Assembly (NCBI GenBank): GCA_024305405.1
Contig: JAKNDB010000013.1
Span: 310,001-374,000, forward strand
Reading direction: 5' to 3'
Length of the DNA: 64,000 nt
DNA from: Dirofilaria immitis
Lineage: Eukaryota; Nematoda; Chromadorea; Rhabditida; Onchocercidae
In this document: piece by piece, positions 14,558 to 44,300 of the stretch
Numbering within the stretch: position 1 is the stretch's first letter
Layout of the letters: every line of letters starts with the position of its first letter
The notes under the pieces: model-generated
The model's input: only the letters and a program-made list of their open reading frames with translations
The model's database searches: none
What the model was told of the DNA's origin: nothing
Position numbers and translations under genes: made by a program

Positions 14558-16254
14558 TGGGTAGGCAAGTTACCCATTAAATATCAAATTATTTTGTCTT
14601 TCTCTTAAAAAAAAACTATTCTATCTCAACTTTATCACTAAAAATAAAGATTATTTTTCCAAAATATATACATTCTTTTGTTCTATACTATTATTATCTC
14701 TCAATCCTACTATTAATGCTTTTCTCGACTTTTCATCGAGAATACTATATTGCATTAGAATTCAAGTATAACCAAAATTATAGTTATGCACAAAATTTTT
14801 GCTCCACAATAATCATTGATTTGTGAAATTGCTTGTTTTATAGCAAAATAATTACAAATAAATTTATTGATAGTATTGATAAAAATGATAAAGATGTATT
14901 TATTACAAAATATATCGAATATAATTGGTCTATAAATTTCTCGATACTTCTACATTACTTGGAATGATCTCTTAGAATAAAAATGATCAGATCATGCAAC
15001 AATTGTAAAGAAGCAAACGAATATAAAACGACTGTTATCTAAAAATCATTATCATTATTTTAAAATTTTTATCACTAAGATTAAACGGATGATAATAATT
15101 CGAATTGTCTGATATCTAGATGAAATTAACAAAAGATTATCATTCAAAGGATTATCATTTAATGTAATGCATAATTGCATTTTTACAAATTATTAATTTG
15201 CATGCTTGCAAGTTTATGCAAATTTTTATTGCAGCAAAAAGTTACATTTAATTTGACAGTATGATTTGTATCTCAATTACATATTATCGGGATTTGTTTA
15301 AAAATAGAACGTATAAAATCAATAAGATAGCGGGAATATCTTATGAGGATTAGAATTTAGTTAAGAAAAAGCGGGAAGATTTGCTATGAGAAATTCTGGA
15401 ATATCATTTTGAAAAATTGCTAAAATTTTTCCTTAAAATAGACAAACTATTGGATTGGATTAAAAGATACAGTATCAAATTTTTCCAAAACGATTCCTGT
15501 AATAGTTTTTTTGTAAAAATTATACAGTAAACAATGACAGTATATATATAAGAAAAAAATGCAAAATATTATGGAAGTTTTTTGAGAAAATATCAATAAA
15601 AATGAATTATAATAAAATAATAAAATTTTATTTTCTACTCTATCCATAGTAATACTTGAGAAATAATGATTTTATGCCTCATTTATACTCAAATATTCTT
15701 GATATTTTTGGAATAATTTTGAGCCAAATTAGCCAAATTTAGTGGCCAATACAATAATGTTCACTTATTTATAATATTCAATTCCTCCTTAGTTTTTCTT
15801 TTTTTTTTGCATGACAATGATTAGTTTAAATTACAAATAACTAATAATAGTAATAATAAAAGATAAAAAATATTGATTAGTTATGATTGGAAAAAAAGAT
15901 AACATTTAAATACTGTATATAACTTTAGTGATAAGTTATATATCATTTTTGATAGCTAAATATGAGTTGGTTTCCAAAAGTTAAGGAAGTTGGATTATTG
16001 AATATGTCATAAACTCGTGCAAATATCACTGTGGAAAAATAATGATAAAAGTATTGATTAGTTAGTCAAACAATAATTAATTAGCATTGGTTCATATCTC
16101 TTATCTTTTATCATTATAAGTTATTGATAAACGGAGTACGGTAAAAAAAAAAAAAACGAATAGAAATATAACATTATCTATCTTTTATACAATCAAACAA
16201 AATTTTGCAATATTTCTACAACAAAAAAAAGAAGAAAATTGCTATGGAAATGGA
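14558..16254. other. intergenic region between two convergent genes
   Basis: The MOLO1-family gene ends on the plus strand and the MADD-2/TRIM9 gene ends on the minus strand. The 1.7 kb between them is AT-rich and no coding exon was seen; it should hold both 3' UTRs. Confidence 0.6.
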
Positions 16255-31651
<15,397 letters not shown>

Positions 31652-34600
31652 TTTTTATCCAATAATGATTGCTAACAAATGATTCTCGATTCTTCAATTA
31701 TTCGTCGTGAAATAATGATTACATATCAAGCAACAGATATTACAGTTATCCGATAAAGTTTGATATCGAAATGAAAGGCCACAATATGAGGATGAAATAG
31801 AATAATGGTAAGAAGAAATGGAGGTAGTCGATTTGAAAATAATTGAAATATGAAACTGAAAATGAAATATTGATAAAAATGGTAGAAATCGGTACTATCT
31901 ATCGTTCTATATTTTATACGATCGATCAATTTCTAAGATAAGATTATGTAAATGTTTTCAAAATGATTGATCGTTTAGCTTTTGCATTCTTCGATTCGAT
32001 AAATTTTGTAACAAATAGGTTCAAAAACTTTTCGTTCTTTCTATTACCAATGTCATTTTTGTATGTTTGCAAAAAAAAAAAAAGAAAGAAAGAAAAATTT
32101 TATTTACAAAATGATAGAATATGAAAAGAAGGAAATGAAAAACTTAATTTTAACTTAAACAATAATTAAGTAATTCAATTAATAAATATATTTTTTTAAA
32201 AAAATGAATAATTATTGTAACTAAAAATAGCAAAAATTATTGCTAAAATTTATTAAATTGAAATTAAAAATTAATTTTGAAATTTAAATTTTAATAATAA
32301 AAAAAAGTTTTTAAAATTCGCTTTCTCATTTGATTAATGATAATGTAAAATGATATAATTCGTGTTAAAATTAAAAAGAAAAAGAAAAATTTTTCAATTT
32401 TGTCGAATTTTTGAATTATTAGTTTTGAGGAAATAAGGGGCCGTAAATGGAACGAGCGGGCGAACAGCCGGCGTGAAAATGAAAAGATTAAAGATATTGA
32501 GCATGAATATATTTATTGGCTGTTCATTGAAACTTTGTTAACCACCTCTTTTCTCTTTTGTCTCTTTCTTCCTCTAATTTTTATCCCCTACTTTTCATTT
32601 CTCTCAATCTTCTCCCGCTATTTATCATTCTCTCCTCTGATTAAGCTTAATTCCTCTCTCATCTGATAAGTTCATTTTCTCTCTATCTGATAAGTTCACC
32701 TAAATCATTCATTTGATAAGCGAATAATATTAGGATAAAAACATCGAGAATAAAAAAATGAAACATGAGGCGAGAGGATGATAGATGAACGAAGGTATTT
32801 TATTGTTTACAATAACAGGTTTACATCTTTCTCATTTACCTAAAAATTATATCCAAAAAAAAAAAAAAGAAAGAAAAAGAAAAAGAAATTTATTAGTTTT
32901 TTGAGGATTTAAATTCAAAATATTAATTGCATTTCTAAATTAATTGAAAAAGAAAGAATTAATTGATTTTTTTTATTTTTAATTTAATTGGAAAATAAAT
33001 TTTGCATTTTAAATCTCATAAATGTCTTTCTTTTTTTTTTTTTTGTCTCATTTTCCCTTCTTTACAATAATTTATGCATTAAAAATTTTAATTATTCCAA
33101 ACAAACGAATATTTATTATTATAAATTCTAATTTTAGTAATTGATTTCTTTTCAAATACATAATAGTTAGATATGGATGTAAGAAATGTTTATCATAATT
33201 ATCATAACGCATTTTTAACTTTTCAAATAAAGCCTAGAGAAATATTTTCCTATTTGGCTTACATGCTATATAAGACTTGGCTATATTTTTTGCAATGGAA
33301 ATTATATAATTTTAAGTGATTGATAAATTTTAAAACTTTTTCATATAATTTCAACTTGAAAAGTTTACAAATTAATGCAATTAAAAGTAATTAATTAAAA
33401 GGAAATTATTAAATTTTAATAATTTTAAATTAGAAAATAAAAAATACTAAAAATACTGAAAACATTAAAAGTAATAAATTATTTATTAAATAAATTTTTT
33501 TTTGGACTGAATAAATAAATAGACAATTATTTCTAAATTATCATTTAATTTATTAAATTTTATCAATTCTATATCATACAAACAAATATTTAATATTTGC
33601 CTAACCTAGCCAATCTATCTACCTGGCTAATCTCTACCTGGCCAATCTACCTGGTTAATCTACGTGGCTAATAATTATTAAATATTTGATAATTATATGT
33701 TACAATTTCTATTGATATTATTATAAGTGCGAAAAGCAAATTTTATCAAATTTCATATCAAGAAAGAAATATGAAAGTTATATTTAACTGATAAAGTAAA
33801 AACGATAAATTAAGGAAAATAAAAAATTAAATTAAACAAATTTTATCATTTTTCATCGTAAAAATAGCCAACAAAAAAAAAAGGAAGAAAAAAGCCAACA
33901 AATGAAAGCATTCATTATTTCCCTTTGAATGATTTTAATATATAAAAGTGAACAAGGCCATTTTTTGAACAAGGCTAATTTCTAATCCATAAAGGAAATC
34001 AATGTTATTTTAGATGCATATTAAGCTAGGATAAATATATTTATATACATTTAATATTTCTATTTTAATCCATTTCAATATATTTTCCTTTCGAGACATT
34101 TTTAAATAATTACTCTTTTTTTTTTTTTATGTAAACAAACAGGTATTAGAATTGAAGTATATGACAATGAAAACTTTTCATTTGTTTTACAAATTACATT
34201 GTTTACTCGAGAAATGAAACAGCATTTAGTCGAGAAGTGAAATTAACGACAATTATATCGTTTACTCGAGAATTGAAACCAAAAACAATTAGATTGTTTA
34301 CTCGAGAATTGAAATTAAAAACAATCACGCTTTTATTCGAGAAATGAAATTAGAAACAATGACATCGTTTAGTCGAGAAATGAAGTCAAAAACAATTACA
34401 CAGTTTGCTCCCGATATGAAATTAAAAACAATTATATCGTTTACTCGAGAAATGAAATTAAAAATAATTACAGTATTTACTCGAGAAATGAAATTAAAAA
34501 TAAGAAATGGAAGTTATAATTAGTATAATATGAATGAATAATATTAACAATGAAAAAAAAAGCATTTACGTTGAAATACCACAGGTGTTCATTGATATAT

Positions 34601-37600
34601 CGTTAATTTTAATTAATTATCCTAATATAAATCGAATAATGTTTATTTATTAATCTAAAATAATATAATGATTTATATTCCAAATACATATGAAATTACA
34701 GAAATACAATACAGTAATACAGTGCAATTATTATGATTATATTATTATCACTATTCTTTGTTCTAAATATGCTCGCTAAATTATATATCTAATGATATCA
34801 ATATATAACATATAAATACTTATCAATTATCCGAAACTTGATTAATGATAATGCAATCATCAAATTATCGTCATAAATAATATCAATTATCCGAAACTTG
34901 ATTAATGATAATGTAATCACCAAATTATCGTCATAAATAATAATCTTAACTATAAATATATTAAAATATTCGTTAAATCATATATCTAATGATACCAAGA
35001 TGCAATATATAAACTCGTCCGAAACTTGATTAATGATTATGTAATCATTAAATTATCATAATAAACAATAATAAATGGATAGTGATAAACTTTAATTCGA
35101 TGATAAATAAAAAAAATAATGAATTTACAAATATTAAATGAAATGATAATAACAATTTCTTTTTAAATTTAAAATTAGTTTTTTAAAAATAATTGCTACG
35201 ATTAGTTTCGACGAAGAATTATTATTATTATTATTAGTTATTATCATTATTATCGTTATTATCATTATCATTATTGTTATTATTATTATTATTGTTATTA
35301 TTATCATCATTATTATCCGAAAAACTAATCATTTAAATTGATAGATATGATAAAATTAAAATAGATTTAATTCAATTAATTAAAATGAGAAAAATTTGAT
35401 TAAAAATTGAATATATCATTGATCGAATTGAACTATATAAAACAGATATATTGATAGTATTTTATTATCAGCGATAAAATGAACATATGTTATATTTGAA
35501 ATCAATTTTCAATCTTAAAAATCATTTTTAATTCATTGTTAAGAAATATTTAGCATTTACTAACTACAAAATAATCAATGATATATATATATGTATATAT
35601 CATATTGTTTGTTCAATCGATCGATCTAACGATCCAATGATCGATTGATTGATCGAACGAACGATTGATGGATTTTTATTTTTATTTTAGATATAGCAAT
35701 AGAAAATATGAGATTTAAAAAGAAGTTAGAGAAAGAGATAATTGAAATTTGAAAAATCATTTTGTTTGGAACACTTCCAATATGATTGATAATAGTAATT
35801 AATAGTTAGTTCGTTCGTTAGTTTAGTTTAGTTTGTTAGTTTATATAACAATAATATATAGTTAAAGAGAAAAAGAAATCGAAATTTTATTATATCAAAT
35901 TGTATAGTTAAGAGAAAAAGAAAATTGAAAATTTTCCTCTCTTTCCTATTTTTTTCTCTCTCTCTCTCTCTCTCTCTTCTTCGTTTTTCTTTTCAAACTA
36001 TTAGCAATTTGAAAAATTCGAATTTTTGCAAAAATTTTTATAAAACTTCCGTTCGTCGTTAAGTTATCACAATGAATCAATCGATGATTAAATTTATAGC
36101 TTTCTTTTTTTCCTCGTTGAATGAGATATTTATTATTAAAAAAAAAAATTTTTAAACTTTTTTCCATCAAACATTTCAATAGTTTTTAGAATGAATGAAT
36201 GAATGAATGAAAATTAATCAAAATTTTTACTTTAAAACTAAAAAGAAAAAAAAGTCATAGAAATGAAATTTAAATGAAAAAGAAAATGTGAAATATTTCG
36301 TTTTTGTTTTTTTTTTTTTTGGAAAGAATAAAAGTTAGGAAAATTAATTAAATAATTAAAATTTAAACTTTTACTTTTATTTTCTTTTTATATTCTTTTT
36401 CAATTGCATTTTGTTCATTTTAAATTTTTCCTTACAAAAATTAATCAAATAAAAATTTCAATTATATGAAACAATAACAATATCAAATAATTGAATAATC
36501 GAATAATAGGATGATTGAATTTTAATTAATTATTTTATTTATTACAAAAATAAAAACAATTCTTTTAAACGAATAAAAGAATGCGACAAGAAAGTTATAG
36601 AAAATAAAAATTGTCGAAGATACGGATATGGGAGAGGTATTGGAAAAAGAAATGGAAAAAGTTTTAAAAAATGAAAAAAAAGTAAAGAAATGAATATTCC
36701 AGAAAAGCACTTTTTCCCAACCGAATAATCGAATGTTTCGTCTTATCATGAGATAGTGGTCGAGAATTCGATAATCGATAATCAATAATAATTGATATCA
36801 GCAGCATAGTAAAAGCATTTAAAAAAAATGAGAAATAAAAATTAGTCTTTCTTTTTCGAGAATAAAAAAACATTTCAGTTCGAGAACATTTACTAATTCT
36901 ACCTGCGATCAGGAGAGAATGATAAATTGATGAAGAAGTGAAGCTAAAGAGGGCTTTTTATTAAAACGAAAAATATTTTCTGCTAATTTCAAATAATTTC
37001 CCTCTTGTCATATATATATCAAATTTAATAATTAATTAGACCATAGATTATATATCACAAACTTTTTGTTTACAAAATTTAATTAAACGAAATAATTTTA
37101 TGCATCATAATGCTTGATTATAAGTGCAAATTTGATAATGTAATTTGAATATTCAGTGATTGTGAAAATGATAATTATATTATTTGAAAATTTAATTTGC
37201 ATAATTATATCATTCAAAATATCAGAAAGTTCCAATAGTTGTATGAATGAAATTTAAAAATATTAAATATTTTTCATTCCCATCTATCATCATCCTATAG
37301 CATCATTTTTTCAAAACCTGAAATATTTTTAGTAGAAAATATCTACGTCATCATTTCATAGCATTATTTTAAGACCTGAAATATTTTTTAATAGAAAATA
37401 TCTATATCATCATCTCACAGCATTATTTTTCAGTTTTTAGGACCTGAAATATCTTTAGTAAAAATATCCATTTTTTCGAGACCTGAAATATTTTTAGTAG
37501 AAAATATCTATGTCATCATCTCACAGCATTATTTTTTATTTTTCAAGACCTGAAATATTTTTAGTAGAAAATATCTATATCATCATCCCACACGCATCAT

Positions 37601-40600
37601 TTTCTCACGGCCTGAAATATTTTTAGTAGAAAAAATATTTACTATTTCTCTTTCATTTAGAAACGATTAAAATTTTTCCATTAATTTGAAAGAGTTTAAT
37701 TTTCAAATGCAAATTATAATTTAATTTACAAATAAATAACCAATAATCTTTCCGATATTTTTTTCTAACGTGAAAGTCTGTCTAATTAATTTATTTTTTA
37801 ACGTAATTCACGTATTAACCTGTTTTTCCAGCGTTTTACACTTCGTTACACGTTATTATTTCATAATTTTTTGCCTTCAAATATATGATAAAAATAATTC
37901 AAAATTTGAAAATAAATATTTTCATCGGTAAATTTCATTTTAACATTGCAGATGACCTTTGAAGAGGCGCGTATTGTTAAATGTGTAATTCATTTGAACT
38001 TTAGAGATATCAAAATGAGGAAAGAATGATATAAATAAACGACAGAGAGGGAGAAAATTGAAATATAAACCATTGAATTATTTAACCGATCAGCAACAAA
38101 CAATTCAACCAAAAATGAATACAACATTTATTATTTATTTATTTTTTTAGAAATGATTTGGATAAAAAGATTATTAGCCTTTGTCACTTTGATTGGATTA
38201 CAGTGATATATATTCATCCGATAGCAATGATTGCAATATTTTTGTAATTTCAATTTAAATGAATAGTTGCATAGCGCTAATAGAACATAATATTTTCGAC
38301 AAGTCGAGAATGATGTCAAGAGTGATTGCTTCGTGAAAGAAAGAAATATTTAACAGATAACGATAAGATAAGAATTTAGTAGGTTTTATTAAAATATCAT
38401 TTAAATCAGAAGAAAAGAATATTTGGAATGCATAATGACTCCATATGTTTGAAGGGGAAAGACAACGTAGCAAAAGGATCAAACTGATTGAGATAAAAAG
38501 ACGAATAAAATAAATGATTGATCAAGATGATACAAACTTGATAAAATGATTGGTCAAGATGATGCAAACTTGATAAAATGATTGATCAAGATGGTGAAAA
38601 TCTAACAAAGTGATTGATAAAGGTGATGGACAAGTCAAATGAAATGATTGATCAAGGTGATGCAAGTGGAATGAAATGTCTAATCAAAATGATACAAGCC
38701 TAGTGAAATGATTAATCAAAGTGATGCAAGTGGAATGAAATGTCTAATCAAAATGATACAGATCTAATGAAATATTCGTATATCATTGACAAATATATTT
38801 TTTCAACAAATAATAGCATGAAAATCATTGAAATTCAACTATAACGATGACAAGGTTGTAGTGGATGTTTCATTTTCATCATTATATGAAGTATGTGAAA
38901 TACATGGACATACATACACATACAAATACACACACACACATACACATATATTAAAAATAAATAATAGGAATGTATGAAGAAAGAACATATTGAAATGTTT
39001 AATAGAAAATAAAGTGAAAATATATGATGATACGATGAGATGAAGAAATTTCCCGGAAGAATGATTGGTTGGTCCAAGGGTTTGATTGTTCAGCGGAAAA
39101 GGGCCAAAACTAATCTTCAAAGCTTCAGTTGCCATATGGAGCCAGAAAAGCTCTTCCCTCTAATTTTTTTCTTTACCGCCTTTCTCTCCTTTTCTTAGTT
39201 TTATTTTTTTTTTGCCAAAGATGGCTTTAGTAGTAAAGACTTATTTATATAAGCATTTATTAGAAATTCATCAATCATTTGAATCATTTCCTTTTGTTGT
39301 AATATGCGAAAAAAAAAGAAAACGAATATCGCAAAGACATCTATGCGACATTAGTTGTAATCTGGCGAGATTTAAGCGAAATTTATCGCAACTTATTAAT
39401 CAATCAATCAATCAAAATTCATTTTATTTCGAAATTTAATTTAAGCATTTTTCGTTTAATAACCATTTAAATATAAATATATTTTAAGTTCTAATCAATA
39501 AATTTATATATTTTAAAAATTTGCGAAATGATTGCGACTTCATAAATTGATTTTCTGTTTCACCTTAGATTTCATCAATGTTTCAAAATTTTCAACTAAT
39601 TTTTGATTAATTTTGATTTGAAAAAAGGTATTTTTAAACTAATTCTCGACTTAAATTAGAAGAAATCAGGATTGCCGATAAATTCTCGATGAATTTATTC
39701 ATTTATTAAAAAAAAAAAAAAAGAAGACAAAATTTTGAATGGATTTATTTATTATATCAAATTGATTCGTTGTTAAGGGGTAGTAATAATGACAAGAACA
39801 GGTATGCAATCATATAAATCATATATATGAGTCAACCAATATCATATGCTTGATAATAATATAATCATTATAACGATATTATAGCGCTTTTACCATTAAT
39901 AATTGGGAAATGGATGCAATTTCAATGAATGATTAAGAAAGGTAGGAATAATTTTAGTTTAATTTAATTTTAACTAAATAACCTAAATTTATTATCATTG
40001 ATAAAAAAATTATTTTAAAATTTTATAAAATAATTAAATTGAAATTTTAGCAAATTATATTTTAACAAATTATTTTATTTTCAATTAATATTAAAATCAA
40101 AATAAAATTTTCAAAATAACTTTAAGGTAATATTGTTAGCTCTAAAAATAGTTTCATACAAATTTATGAAATTAGCAAAAAAAAGTTTTTTTTTTTTTTT
40201 AAAAAGAAGAAGAAGCATTTAGAAATTTGTTTTTAGAAAAGTATTAATTAATATTTTTGAAGATATGAAATAAACAATTATATCAATTTAAAATAAAAAA
40301 TCAATTTTGAGTAAAATATTATTTAAGATAGCGATTAAAAATAAATTATCCGTTATCTGATAAATATGTATATATGAGAGTTTATATCATTAACTGTGCG
40401 ATTAAAAATAAATTATCCGTTACTGATAAATATGTATATATGAGAGTTTATATCATTAACTGTGCGATTAAAAATAAATTATCCGTTACTGATAAATATG
40501 TATATATGAGAGTTTGTATCATTAACTGTTAATTAATTTCTTTAATCGATTTATTACGTTATCTTGAGTAGAATAATTTTTATTTCGTAGATTTGAAATA

Positions 40601-41279
40601 AATCGTATAGAAATTAAAATGAGTTAACAGATGCTATATTAGAGTAAACATTTTCAATTAGTGATAAAAAATTTTAATGATTATGTTTGGAATGATTAAA
40701 AACAGGTGATTAGGTGATCAGGTGATCAAGTGATTAGCGAGAGTGATTTATGAAGTTGGCTAAACAAATTAAGCATTTTAGTTTTTTAAGTTAAAAAATT
40801 AAAATGTAAAAATTAAACTTTTCAAAAATATTTAATTTTAGTATGATTTTAAAGAAAAAAATATGAACTTTGCAATTTGATCGATCAAAAAAAAAAACGA
40901 ACTAAAATTAAAATTTATTCTTTTGGATTATTAAACATTTACTAATTGTTATTATCCCTCAAATAGTAATTAATTAGTTAATTAATTAATTAATTAATTA
41001 ATCGATGAAATGAATAATACATTTCGGATGAATATTAAACTGTCAAAGTGATTTATTAGCAAATTTTTTTTTTTTTGATATTTCTTAAAATGTTTGCAAA
41101 TAAAATTTTGAATTGAATATTCTCAAAATAATAACTGTTATTATCATAATAATAAACAAACAACGAAAACAACAATAACAACAACAACAACAACAATAAG
41201 ATCATTTGTAACAATTTGCTTAACAACAACCAACCAATCAACCAACTATCATTACTAATAAACATCCGATAACAGTTAT

Positions 41280-41315
<36 letters not shown>

Positions 41316-44300
41316 CCGAGAATTGGTCTCGTCCTTTTACAATAAATGAAATGAAGGGTGTGAAGATGGAAGGAAATTTAAAATTACGGAAGGGGGCAGA
41401 TGAAGTGATAGGACAACAGCTGCCTTTTTATCATTCATCCTTGTGTCTTCGTTATTGTTGTTGTTGTTGTTGTTGTTGTTATTGTTGTTATTACTGTTGC
41501 TGTTATTGTTGTTGTTATTGTGTGTGTGTATGTGTGTGTTTTACAATTACTCTTTTTTGATCTTATCATTCGTTCATTTATCTTTTAACTCTTTCTTATC
41601 ATTTCATCTTTTATCACTTTATTATCATTCACGTCATTTCTGTATTTAATAATTGAATATAGCAAGGGAGGCGAATGAAGAGAATGTTTGAAGATGAAAC
41701 TAATGATAATATGAATTATTTTAATTTTTAAATTAAATTAATCGATAATTGAATTGATCGATTAATTTTATATTTTTTAATTAAATTATCAATTAAATGA
41801 ATGAAATTGGAATTGATATAATATAATTTGAACGGTTAAAATAGTTTACAATCATATTTCAAACATTTATTATTGTTTATTGATTAATTTTTAATTTAAT
41901 GCTAATCGAGAATTGGATGAATTATATACGAACAAATGGATGGATAGATGATCATCTAATACTATATGAAATATGCAACAATCATGATGATACAATAAGC
42001 TATATATTAGGCGAAATATCGAGATCGGATCAATGGAATTGCATCATAATCTGCTTAAACTATGAAAGGCATTAGATTTGCACAGGAACTGATCACTTTA
42101 CACAACATTTATGTATCGAATGATTAATCAAAAGATTGGAAAATTTAAATAAAAATCACTAAATAATAACAAAATATATTGTTTATTTATTAAATGCAAC
42201 AAATAAACAATTTAATAAATAACAAAAATAAACAAACAAAACAATTAAATAATAAACGACAATTATGAAAAAACAAACAATTTAATAAATAACAAAAATA
42301 AACAAACGAATAATAATTAAATAATAAATGATAATTATGAAATAAAAGGATAAACAAACAATTTAGTAAATAACAAAAATAAACAAATAAAAAAATAAAA
42401 TAAAATGAAGAATGTATGAAATAGCTTACGAAATAGTTTACCTATTAAATATCCTAAAATTTAGATGGACAGGTGTGAAATGAAGATTAGAGCGGGAGAG
42501 CGATGGGTTAATGTAATGAATAAATAGGTGACAATGGTTTCTCAATTCTCACCATCAAATAAACGATTTGTTTACGGATGTGTGAATGAGATGAAGGAAA
42601 TGAATATCAAGAAATGATTCGCTTTAATTTGAAAGTTACGAAAATCGCAAATTTATTTGGTAACCATTCCATTCTCGATAATTGTCATTGTTATGATATA
42701 ATCATTTTTGACAAACTATCATTTGTTATCGTCACTTCCATCATCTTATTGTTTGCTTTTTTTCAAAGAAAACATTAACATTACATGGATTCCAATGTAA
42801 CTCTAATTTTCTTCTCGTTATTATGATATGTTGTCAGTTGTTGATAACAAACATTGAGTGATAAGAGATAATGTGTTATTTATTTTTAGGACAAATGCGA
42901 TAATATCGAATTTTTCCTTCAATTAAAAGAATTACGTATCACCGCAATATGATATATATCTTTCATTTGTCCTTTAATAATTTATTAATCAATATTTCAA
43001 GTTAAATTATGGCTGGATTGAATTTTTAATTTTTCAATGTTTTTAGCCTAAGCCTAGGATTTAAATTTTGGCATTTAAATTTTGCTACTTTGAAAAGGAA
43101 AATATTTCAATTAATTTTTTCAACAAATATTTTAATTTTGACTTACAAAAAAAAAAATTGAAATCAGAAATGAATATCACAAAGAAGTAATTAATTAATT
43201 AATTCTATTTTAAATCTCTTTGAATATATTTTTATTTCTTTCTTTTATCATTTAAGTAAAATTGAATTCTCGACAGCAGAAAAAAAACAATTATCAGTGC
43301 TCGCTAGCAGTAACATATATTATCATTCATATTTCTATGATAGCATATATTATCAGTAATAGCCTATATCTCAGATTAAATAATGAAAAATTTATTGCTA
43401 TTTTAACAGTAAATTCAAATGGATTTAAACATAAAATTTCATAGATAAGGCTAAAATCAATTTTATCGATAAAAAAAAATGCCTTAAAATTGAAATCAAA
43501 GATTACAGTAAAAATGTTAAAATTTTTTTAATTTTAATTATTTGCAAATTTGTAAACAAAAAGTTTTTTTTTCTCGTAAACAATTTTTATAAACAATTAT
43601 TAATCATTTATATAAACAATTTATTAATTATTTAAAAAATAGTTAACTTTAAAGTTTTCATAAAAATATCAAAAAGAGAGAGAGAGAGGAAGAGAGCGAA
43701 GGAGAGAGAGAGAGAAGAGAGAATGAAACTTTTTTGATATAAATATCAGAATACTAATCATTTTTATAAACAATTTATTAATTATTTAAAAAATAGTTAA
43801 CTTTAAAGTTTTCATAAAAATGTCGAAAAAAGAGAGAGGAAAAGAGAGAGAGAGAAGAACGGAGAGAGAGAGGAAGAGAGAGAGAGAGAGGAAAAGAGAG
43901 AGGAAAGAGAGAGAGTGTGAAACTTTTTTAATAATATAAATATGAGAGATAGGAAAAAACAAAAAGACAAAGTTTTCATTTTATCATTTTAATATCACAA
44001 ATAGATTCTATGAAATTTGTTGGATTAAAAAAAAAAAACTATTTTAAACGATTCATCAAAAATCGAAATAAAAACGAAAAAATCGAATTAAATAGAAAAG
44101 TTGCAAAAAGAAAAAGAAAAGCAAAAATGTTTGGATGGAAAAAAAGAAAACTAAAAGTAAAAAGTAAAAAATAGTTGGAAGGGAAAAAATGAGAAGGAAG
44201 AAGGAAAGGAAAAAAATTTTTTTTTTTATTTTCGATGGATTTGAAATTTTTTCGTTTTTTCAAATAAATTTTAAAAAGAGAAAAGAAGCAAATTTAAGTA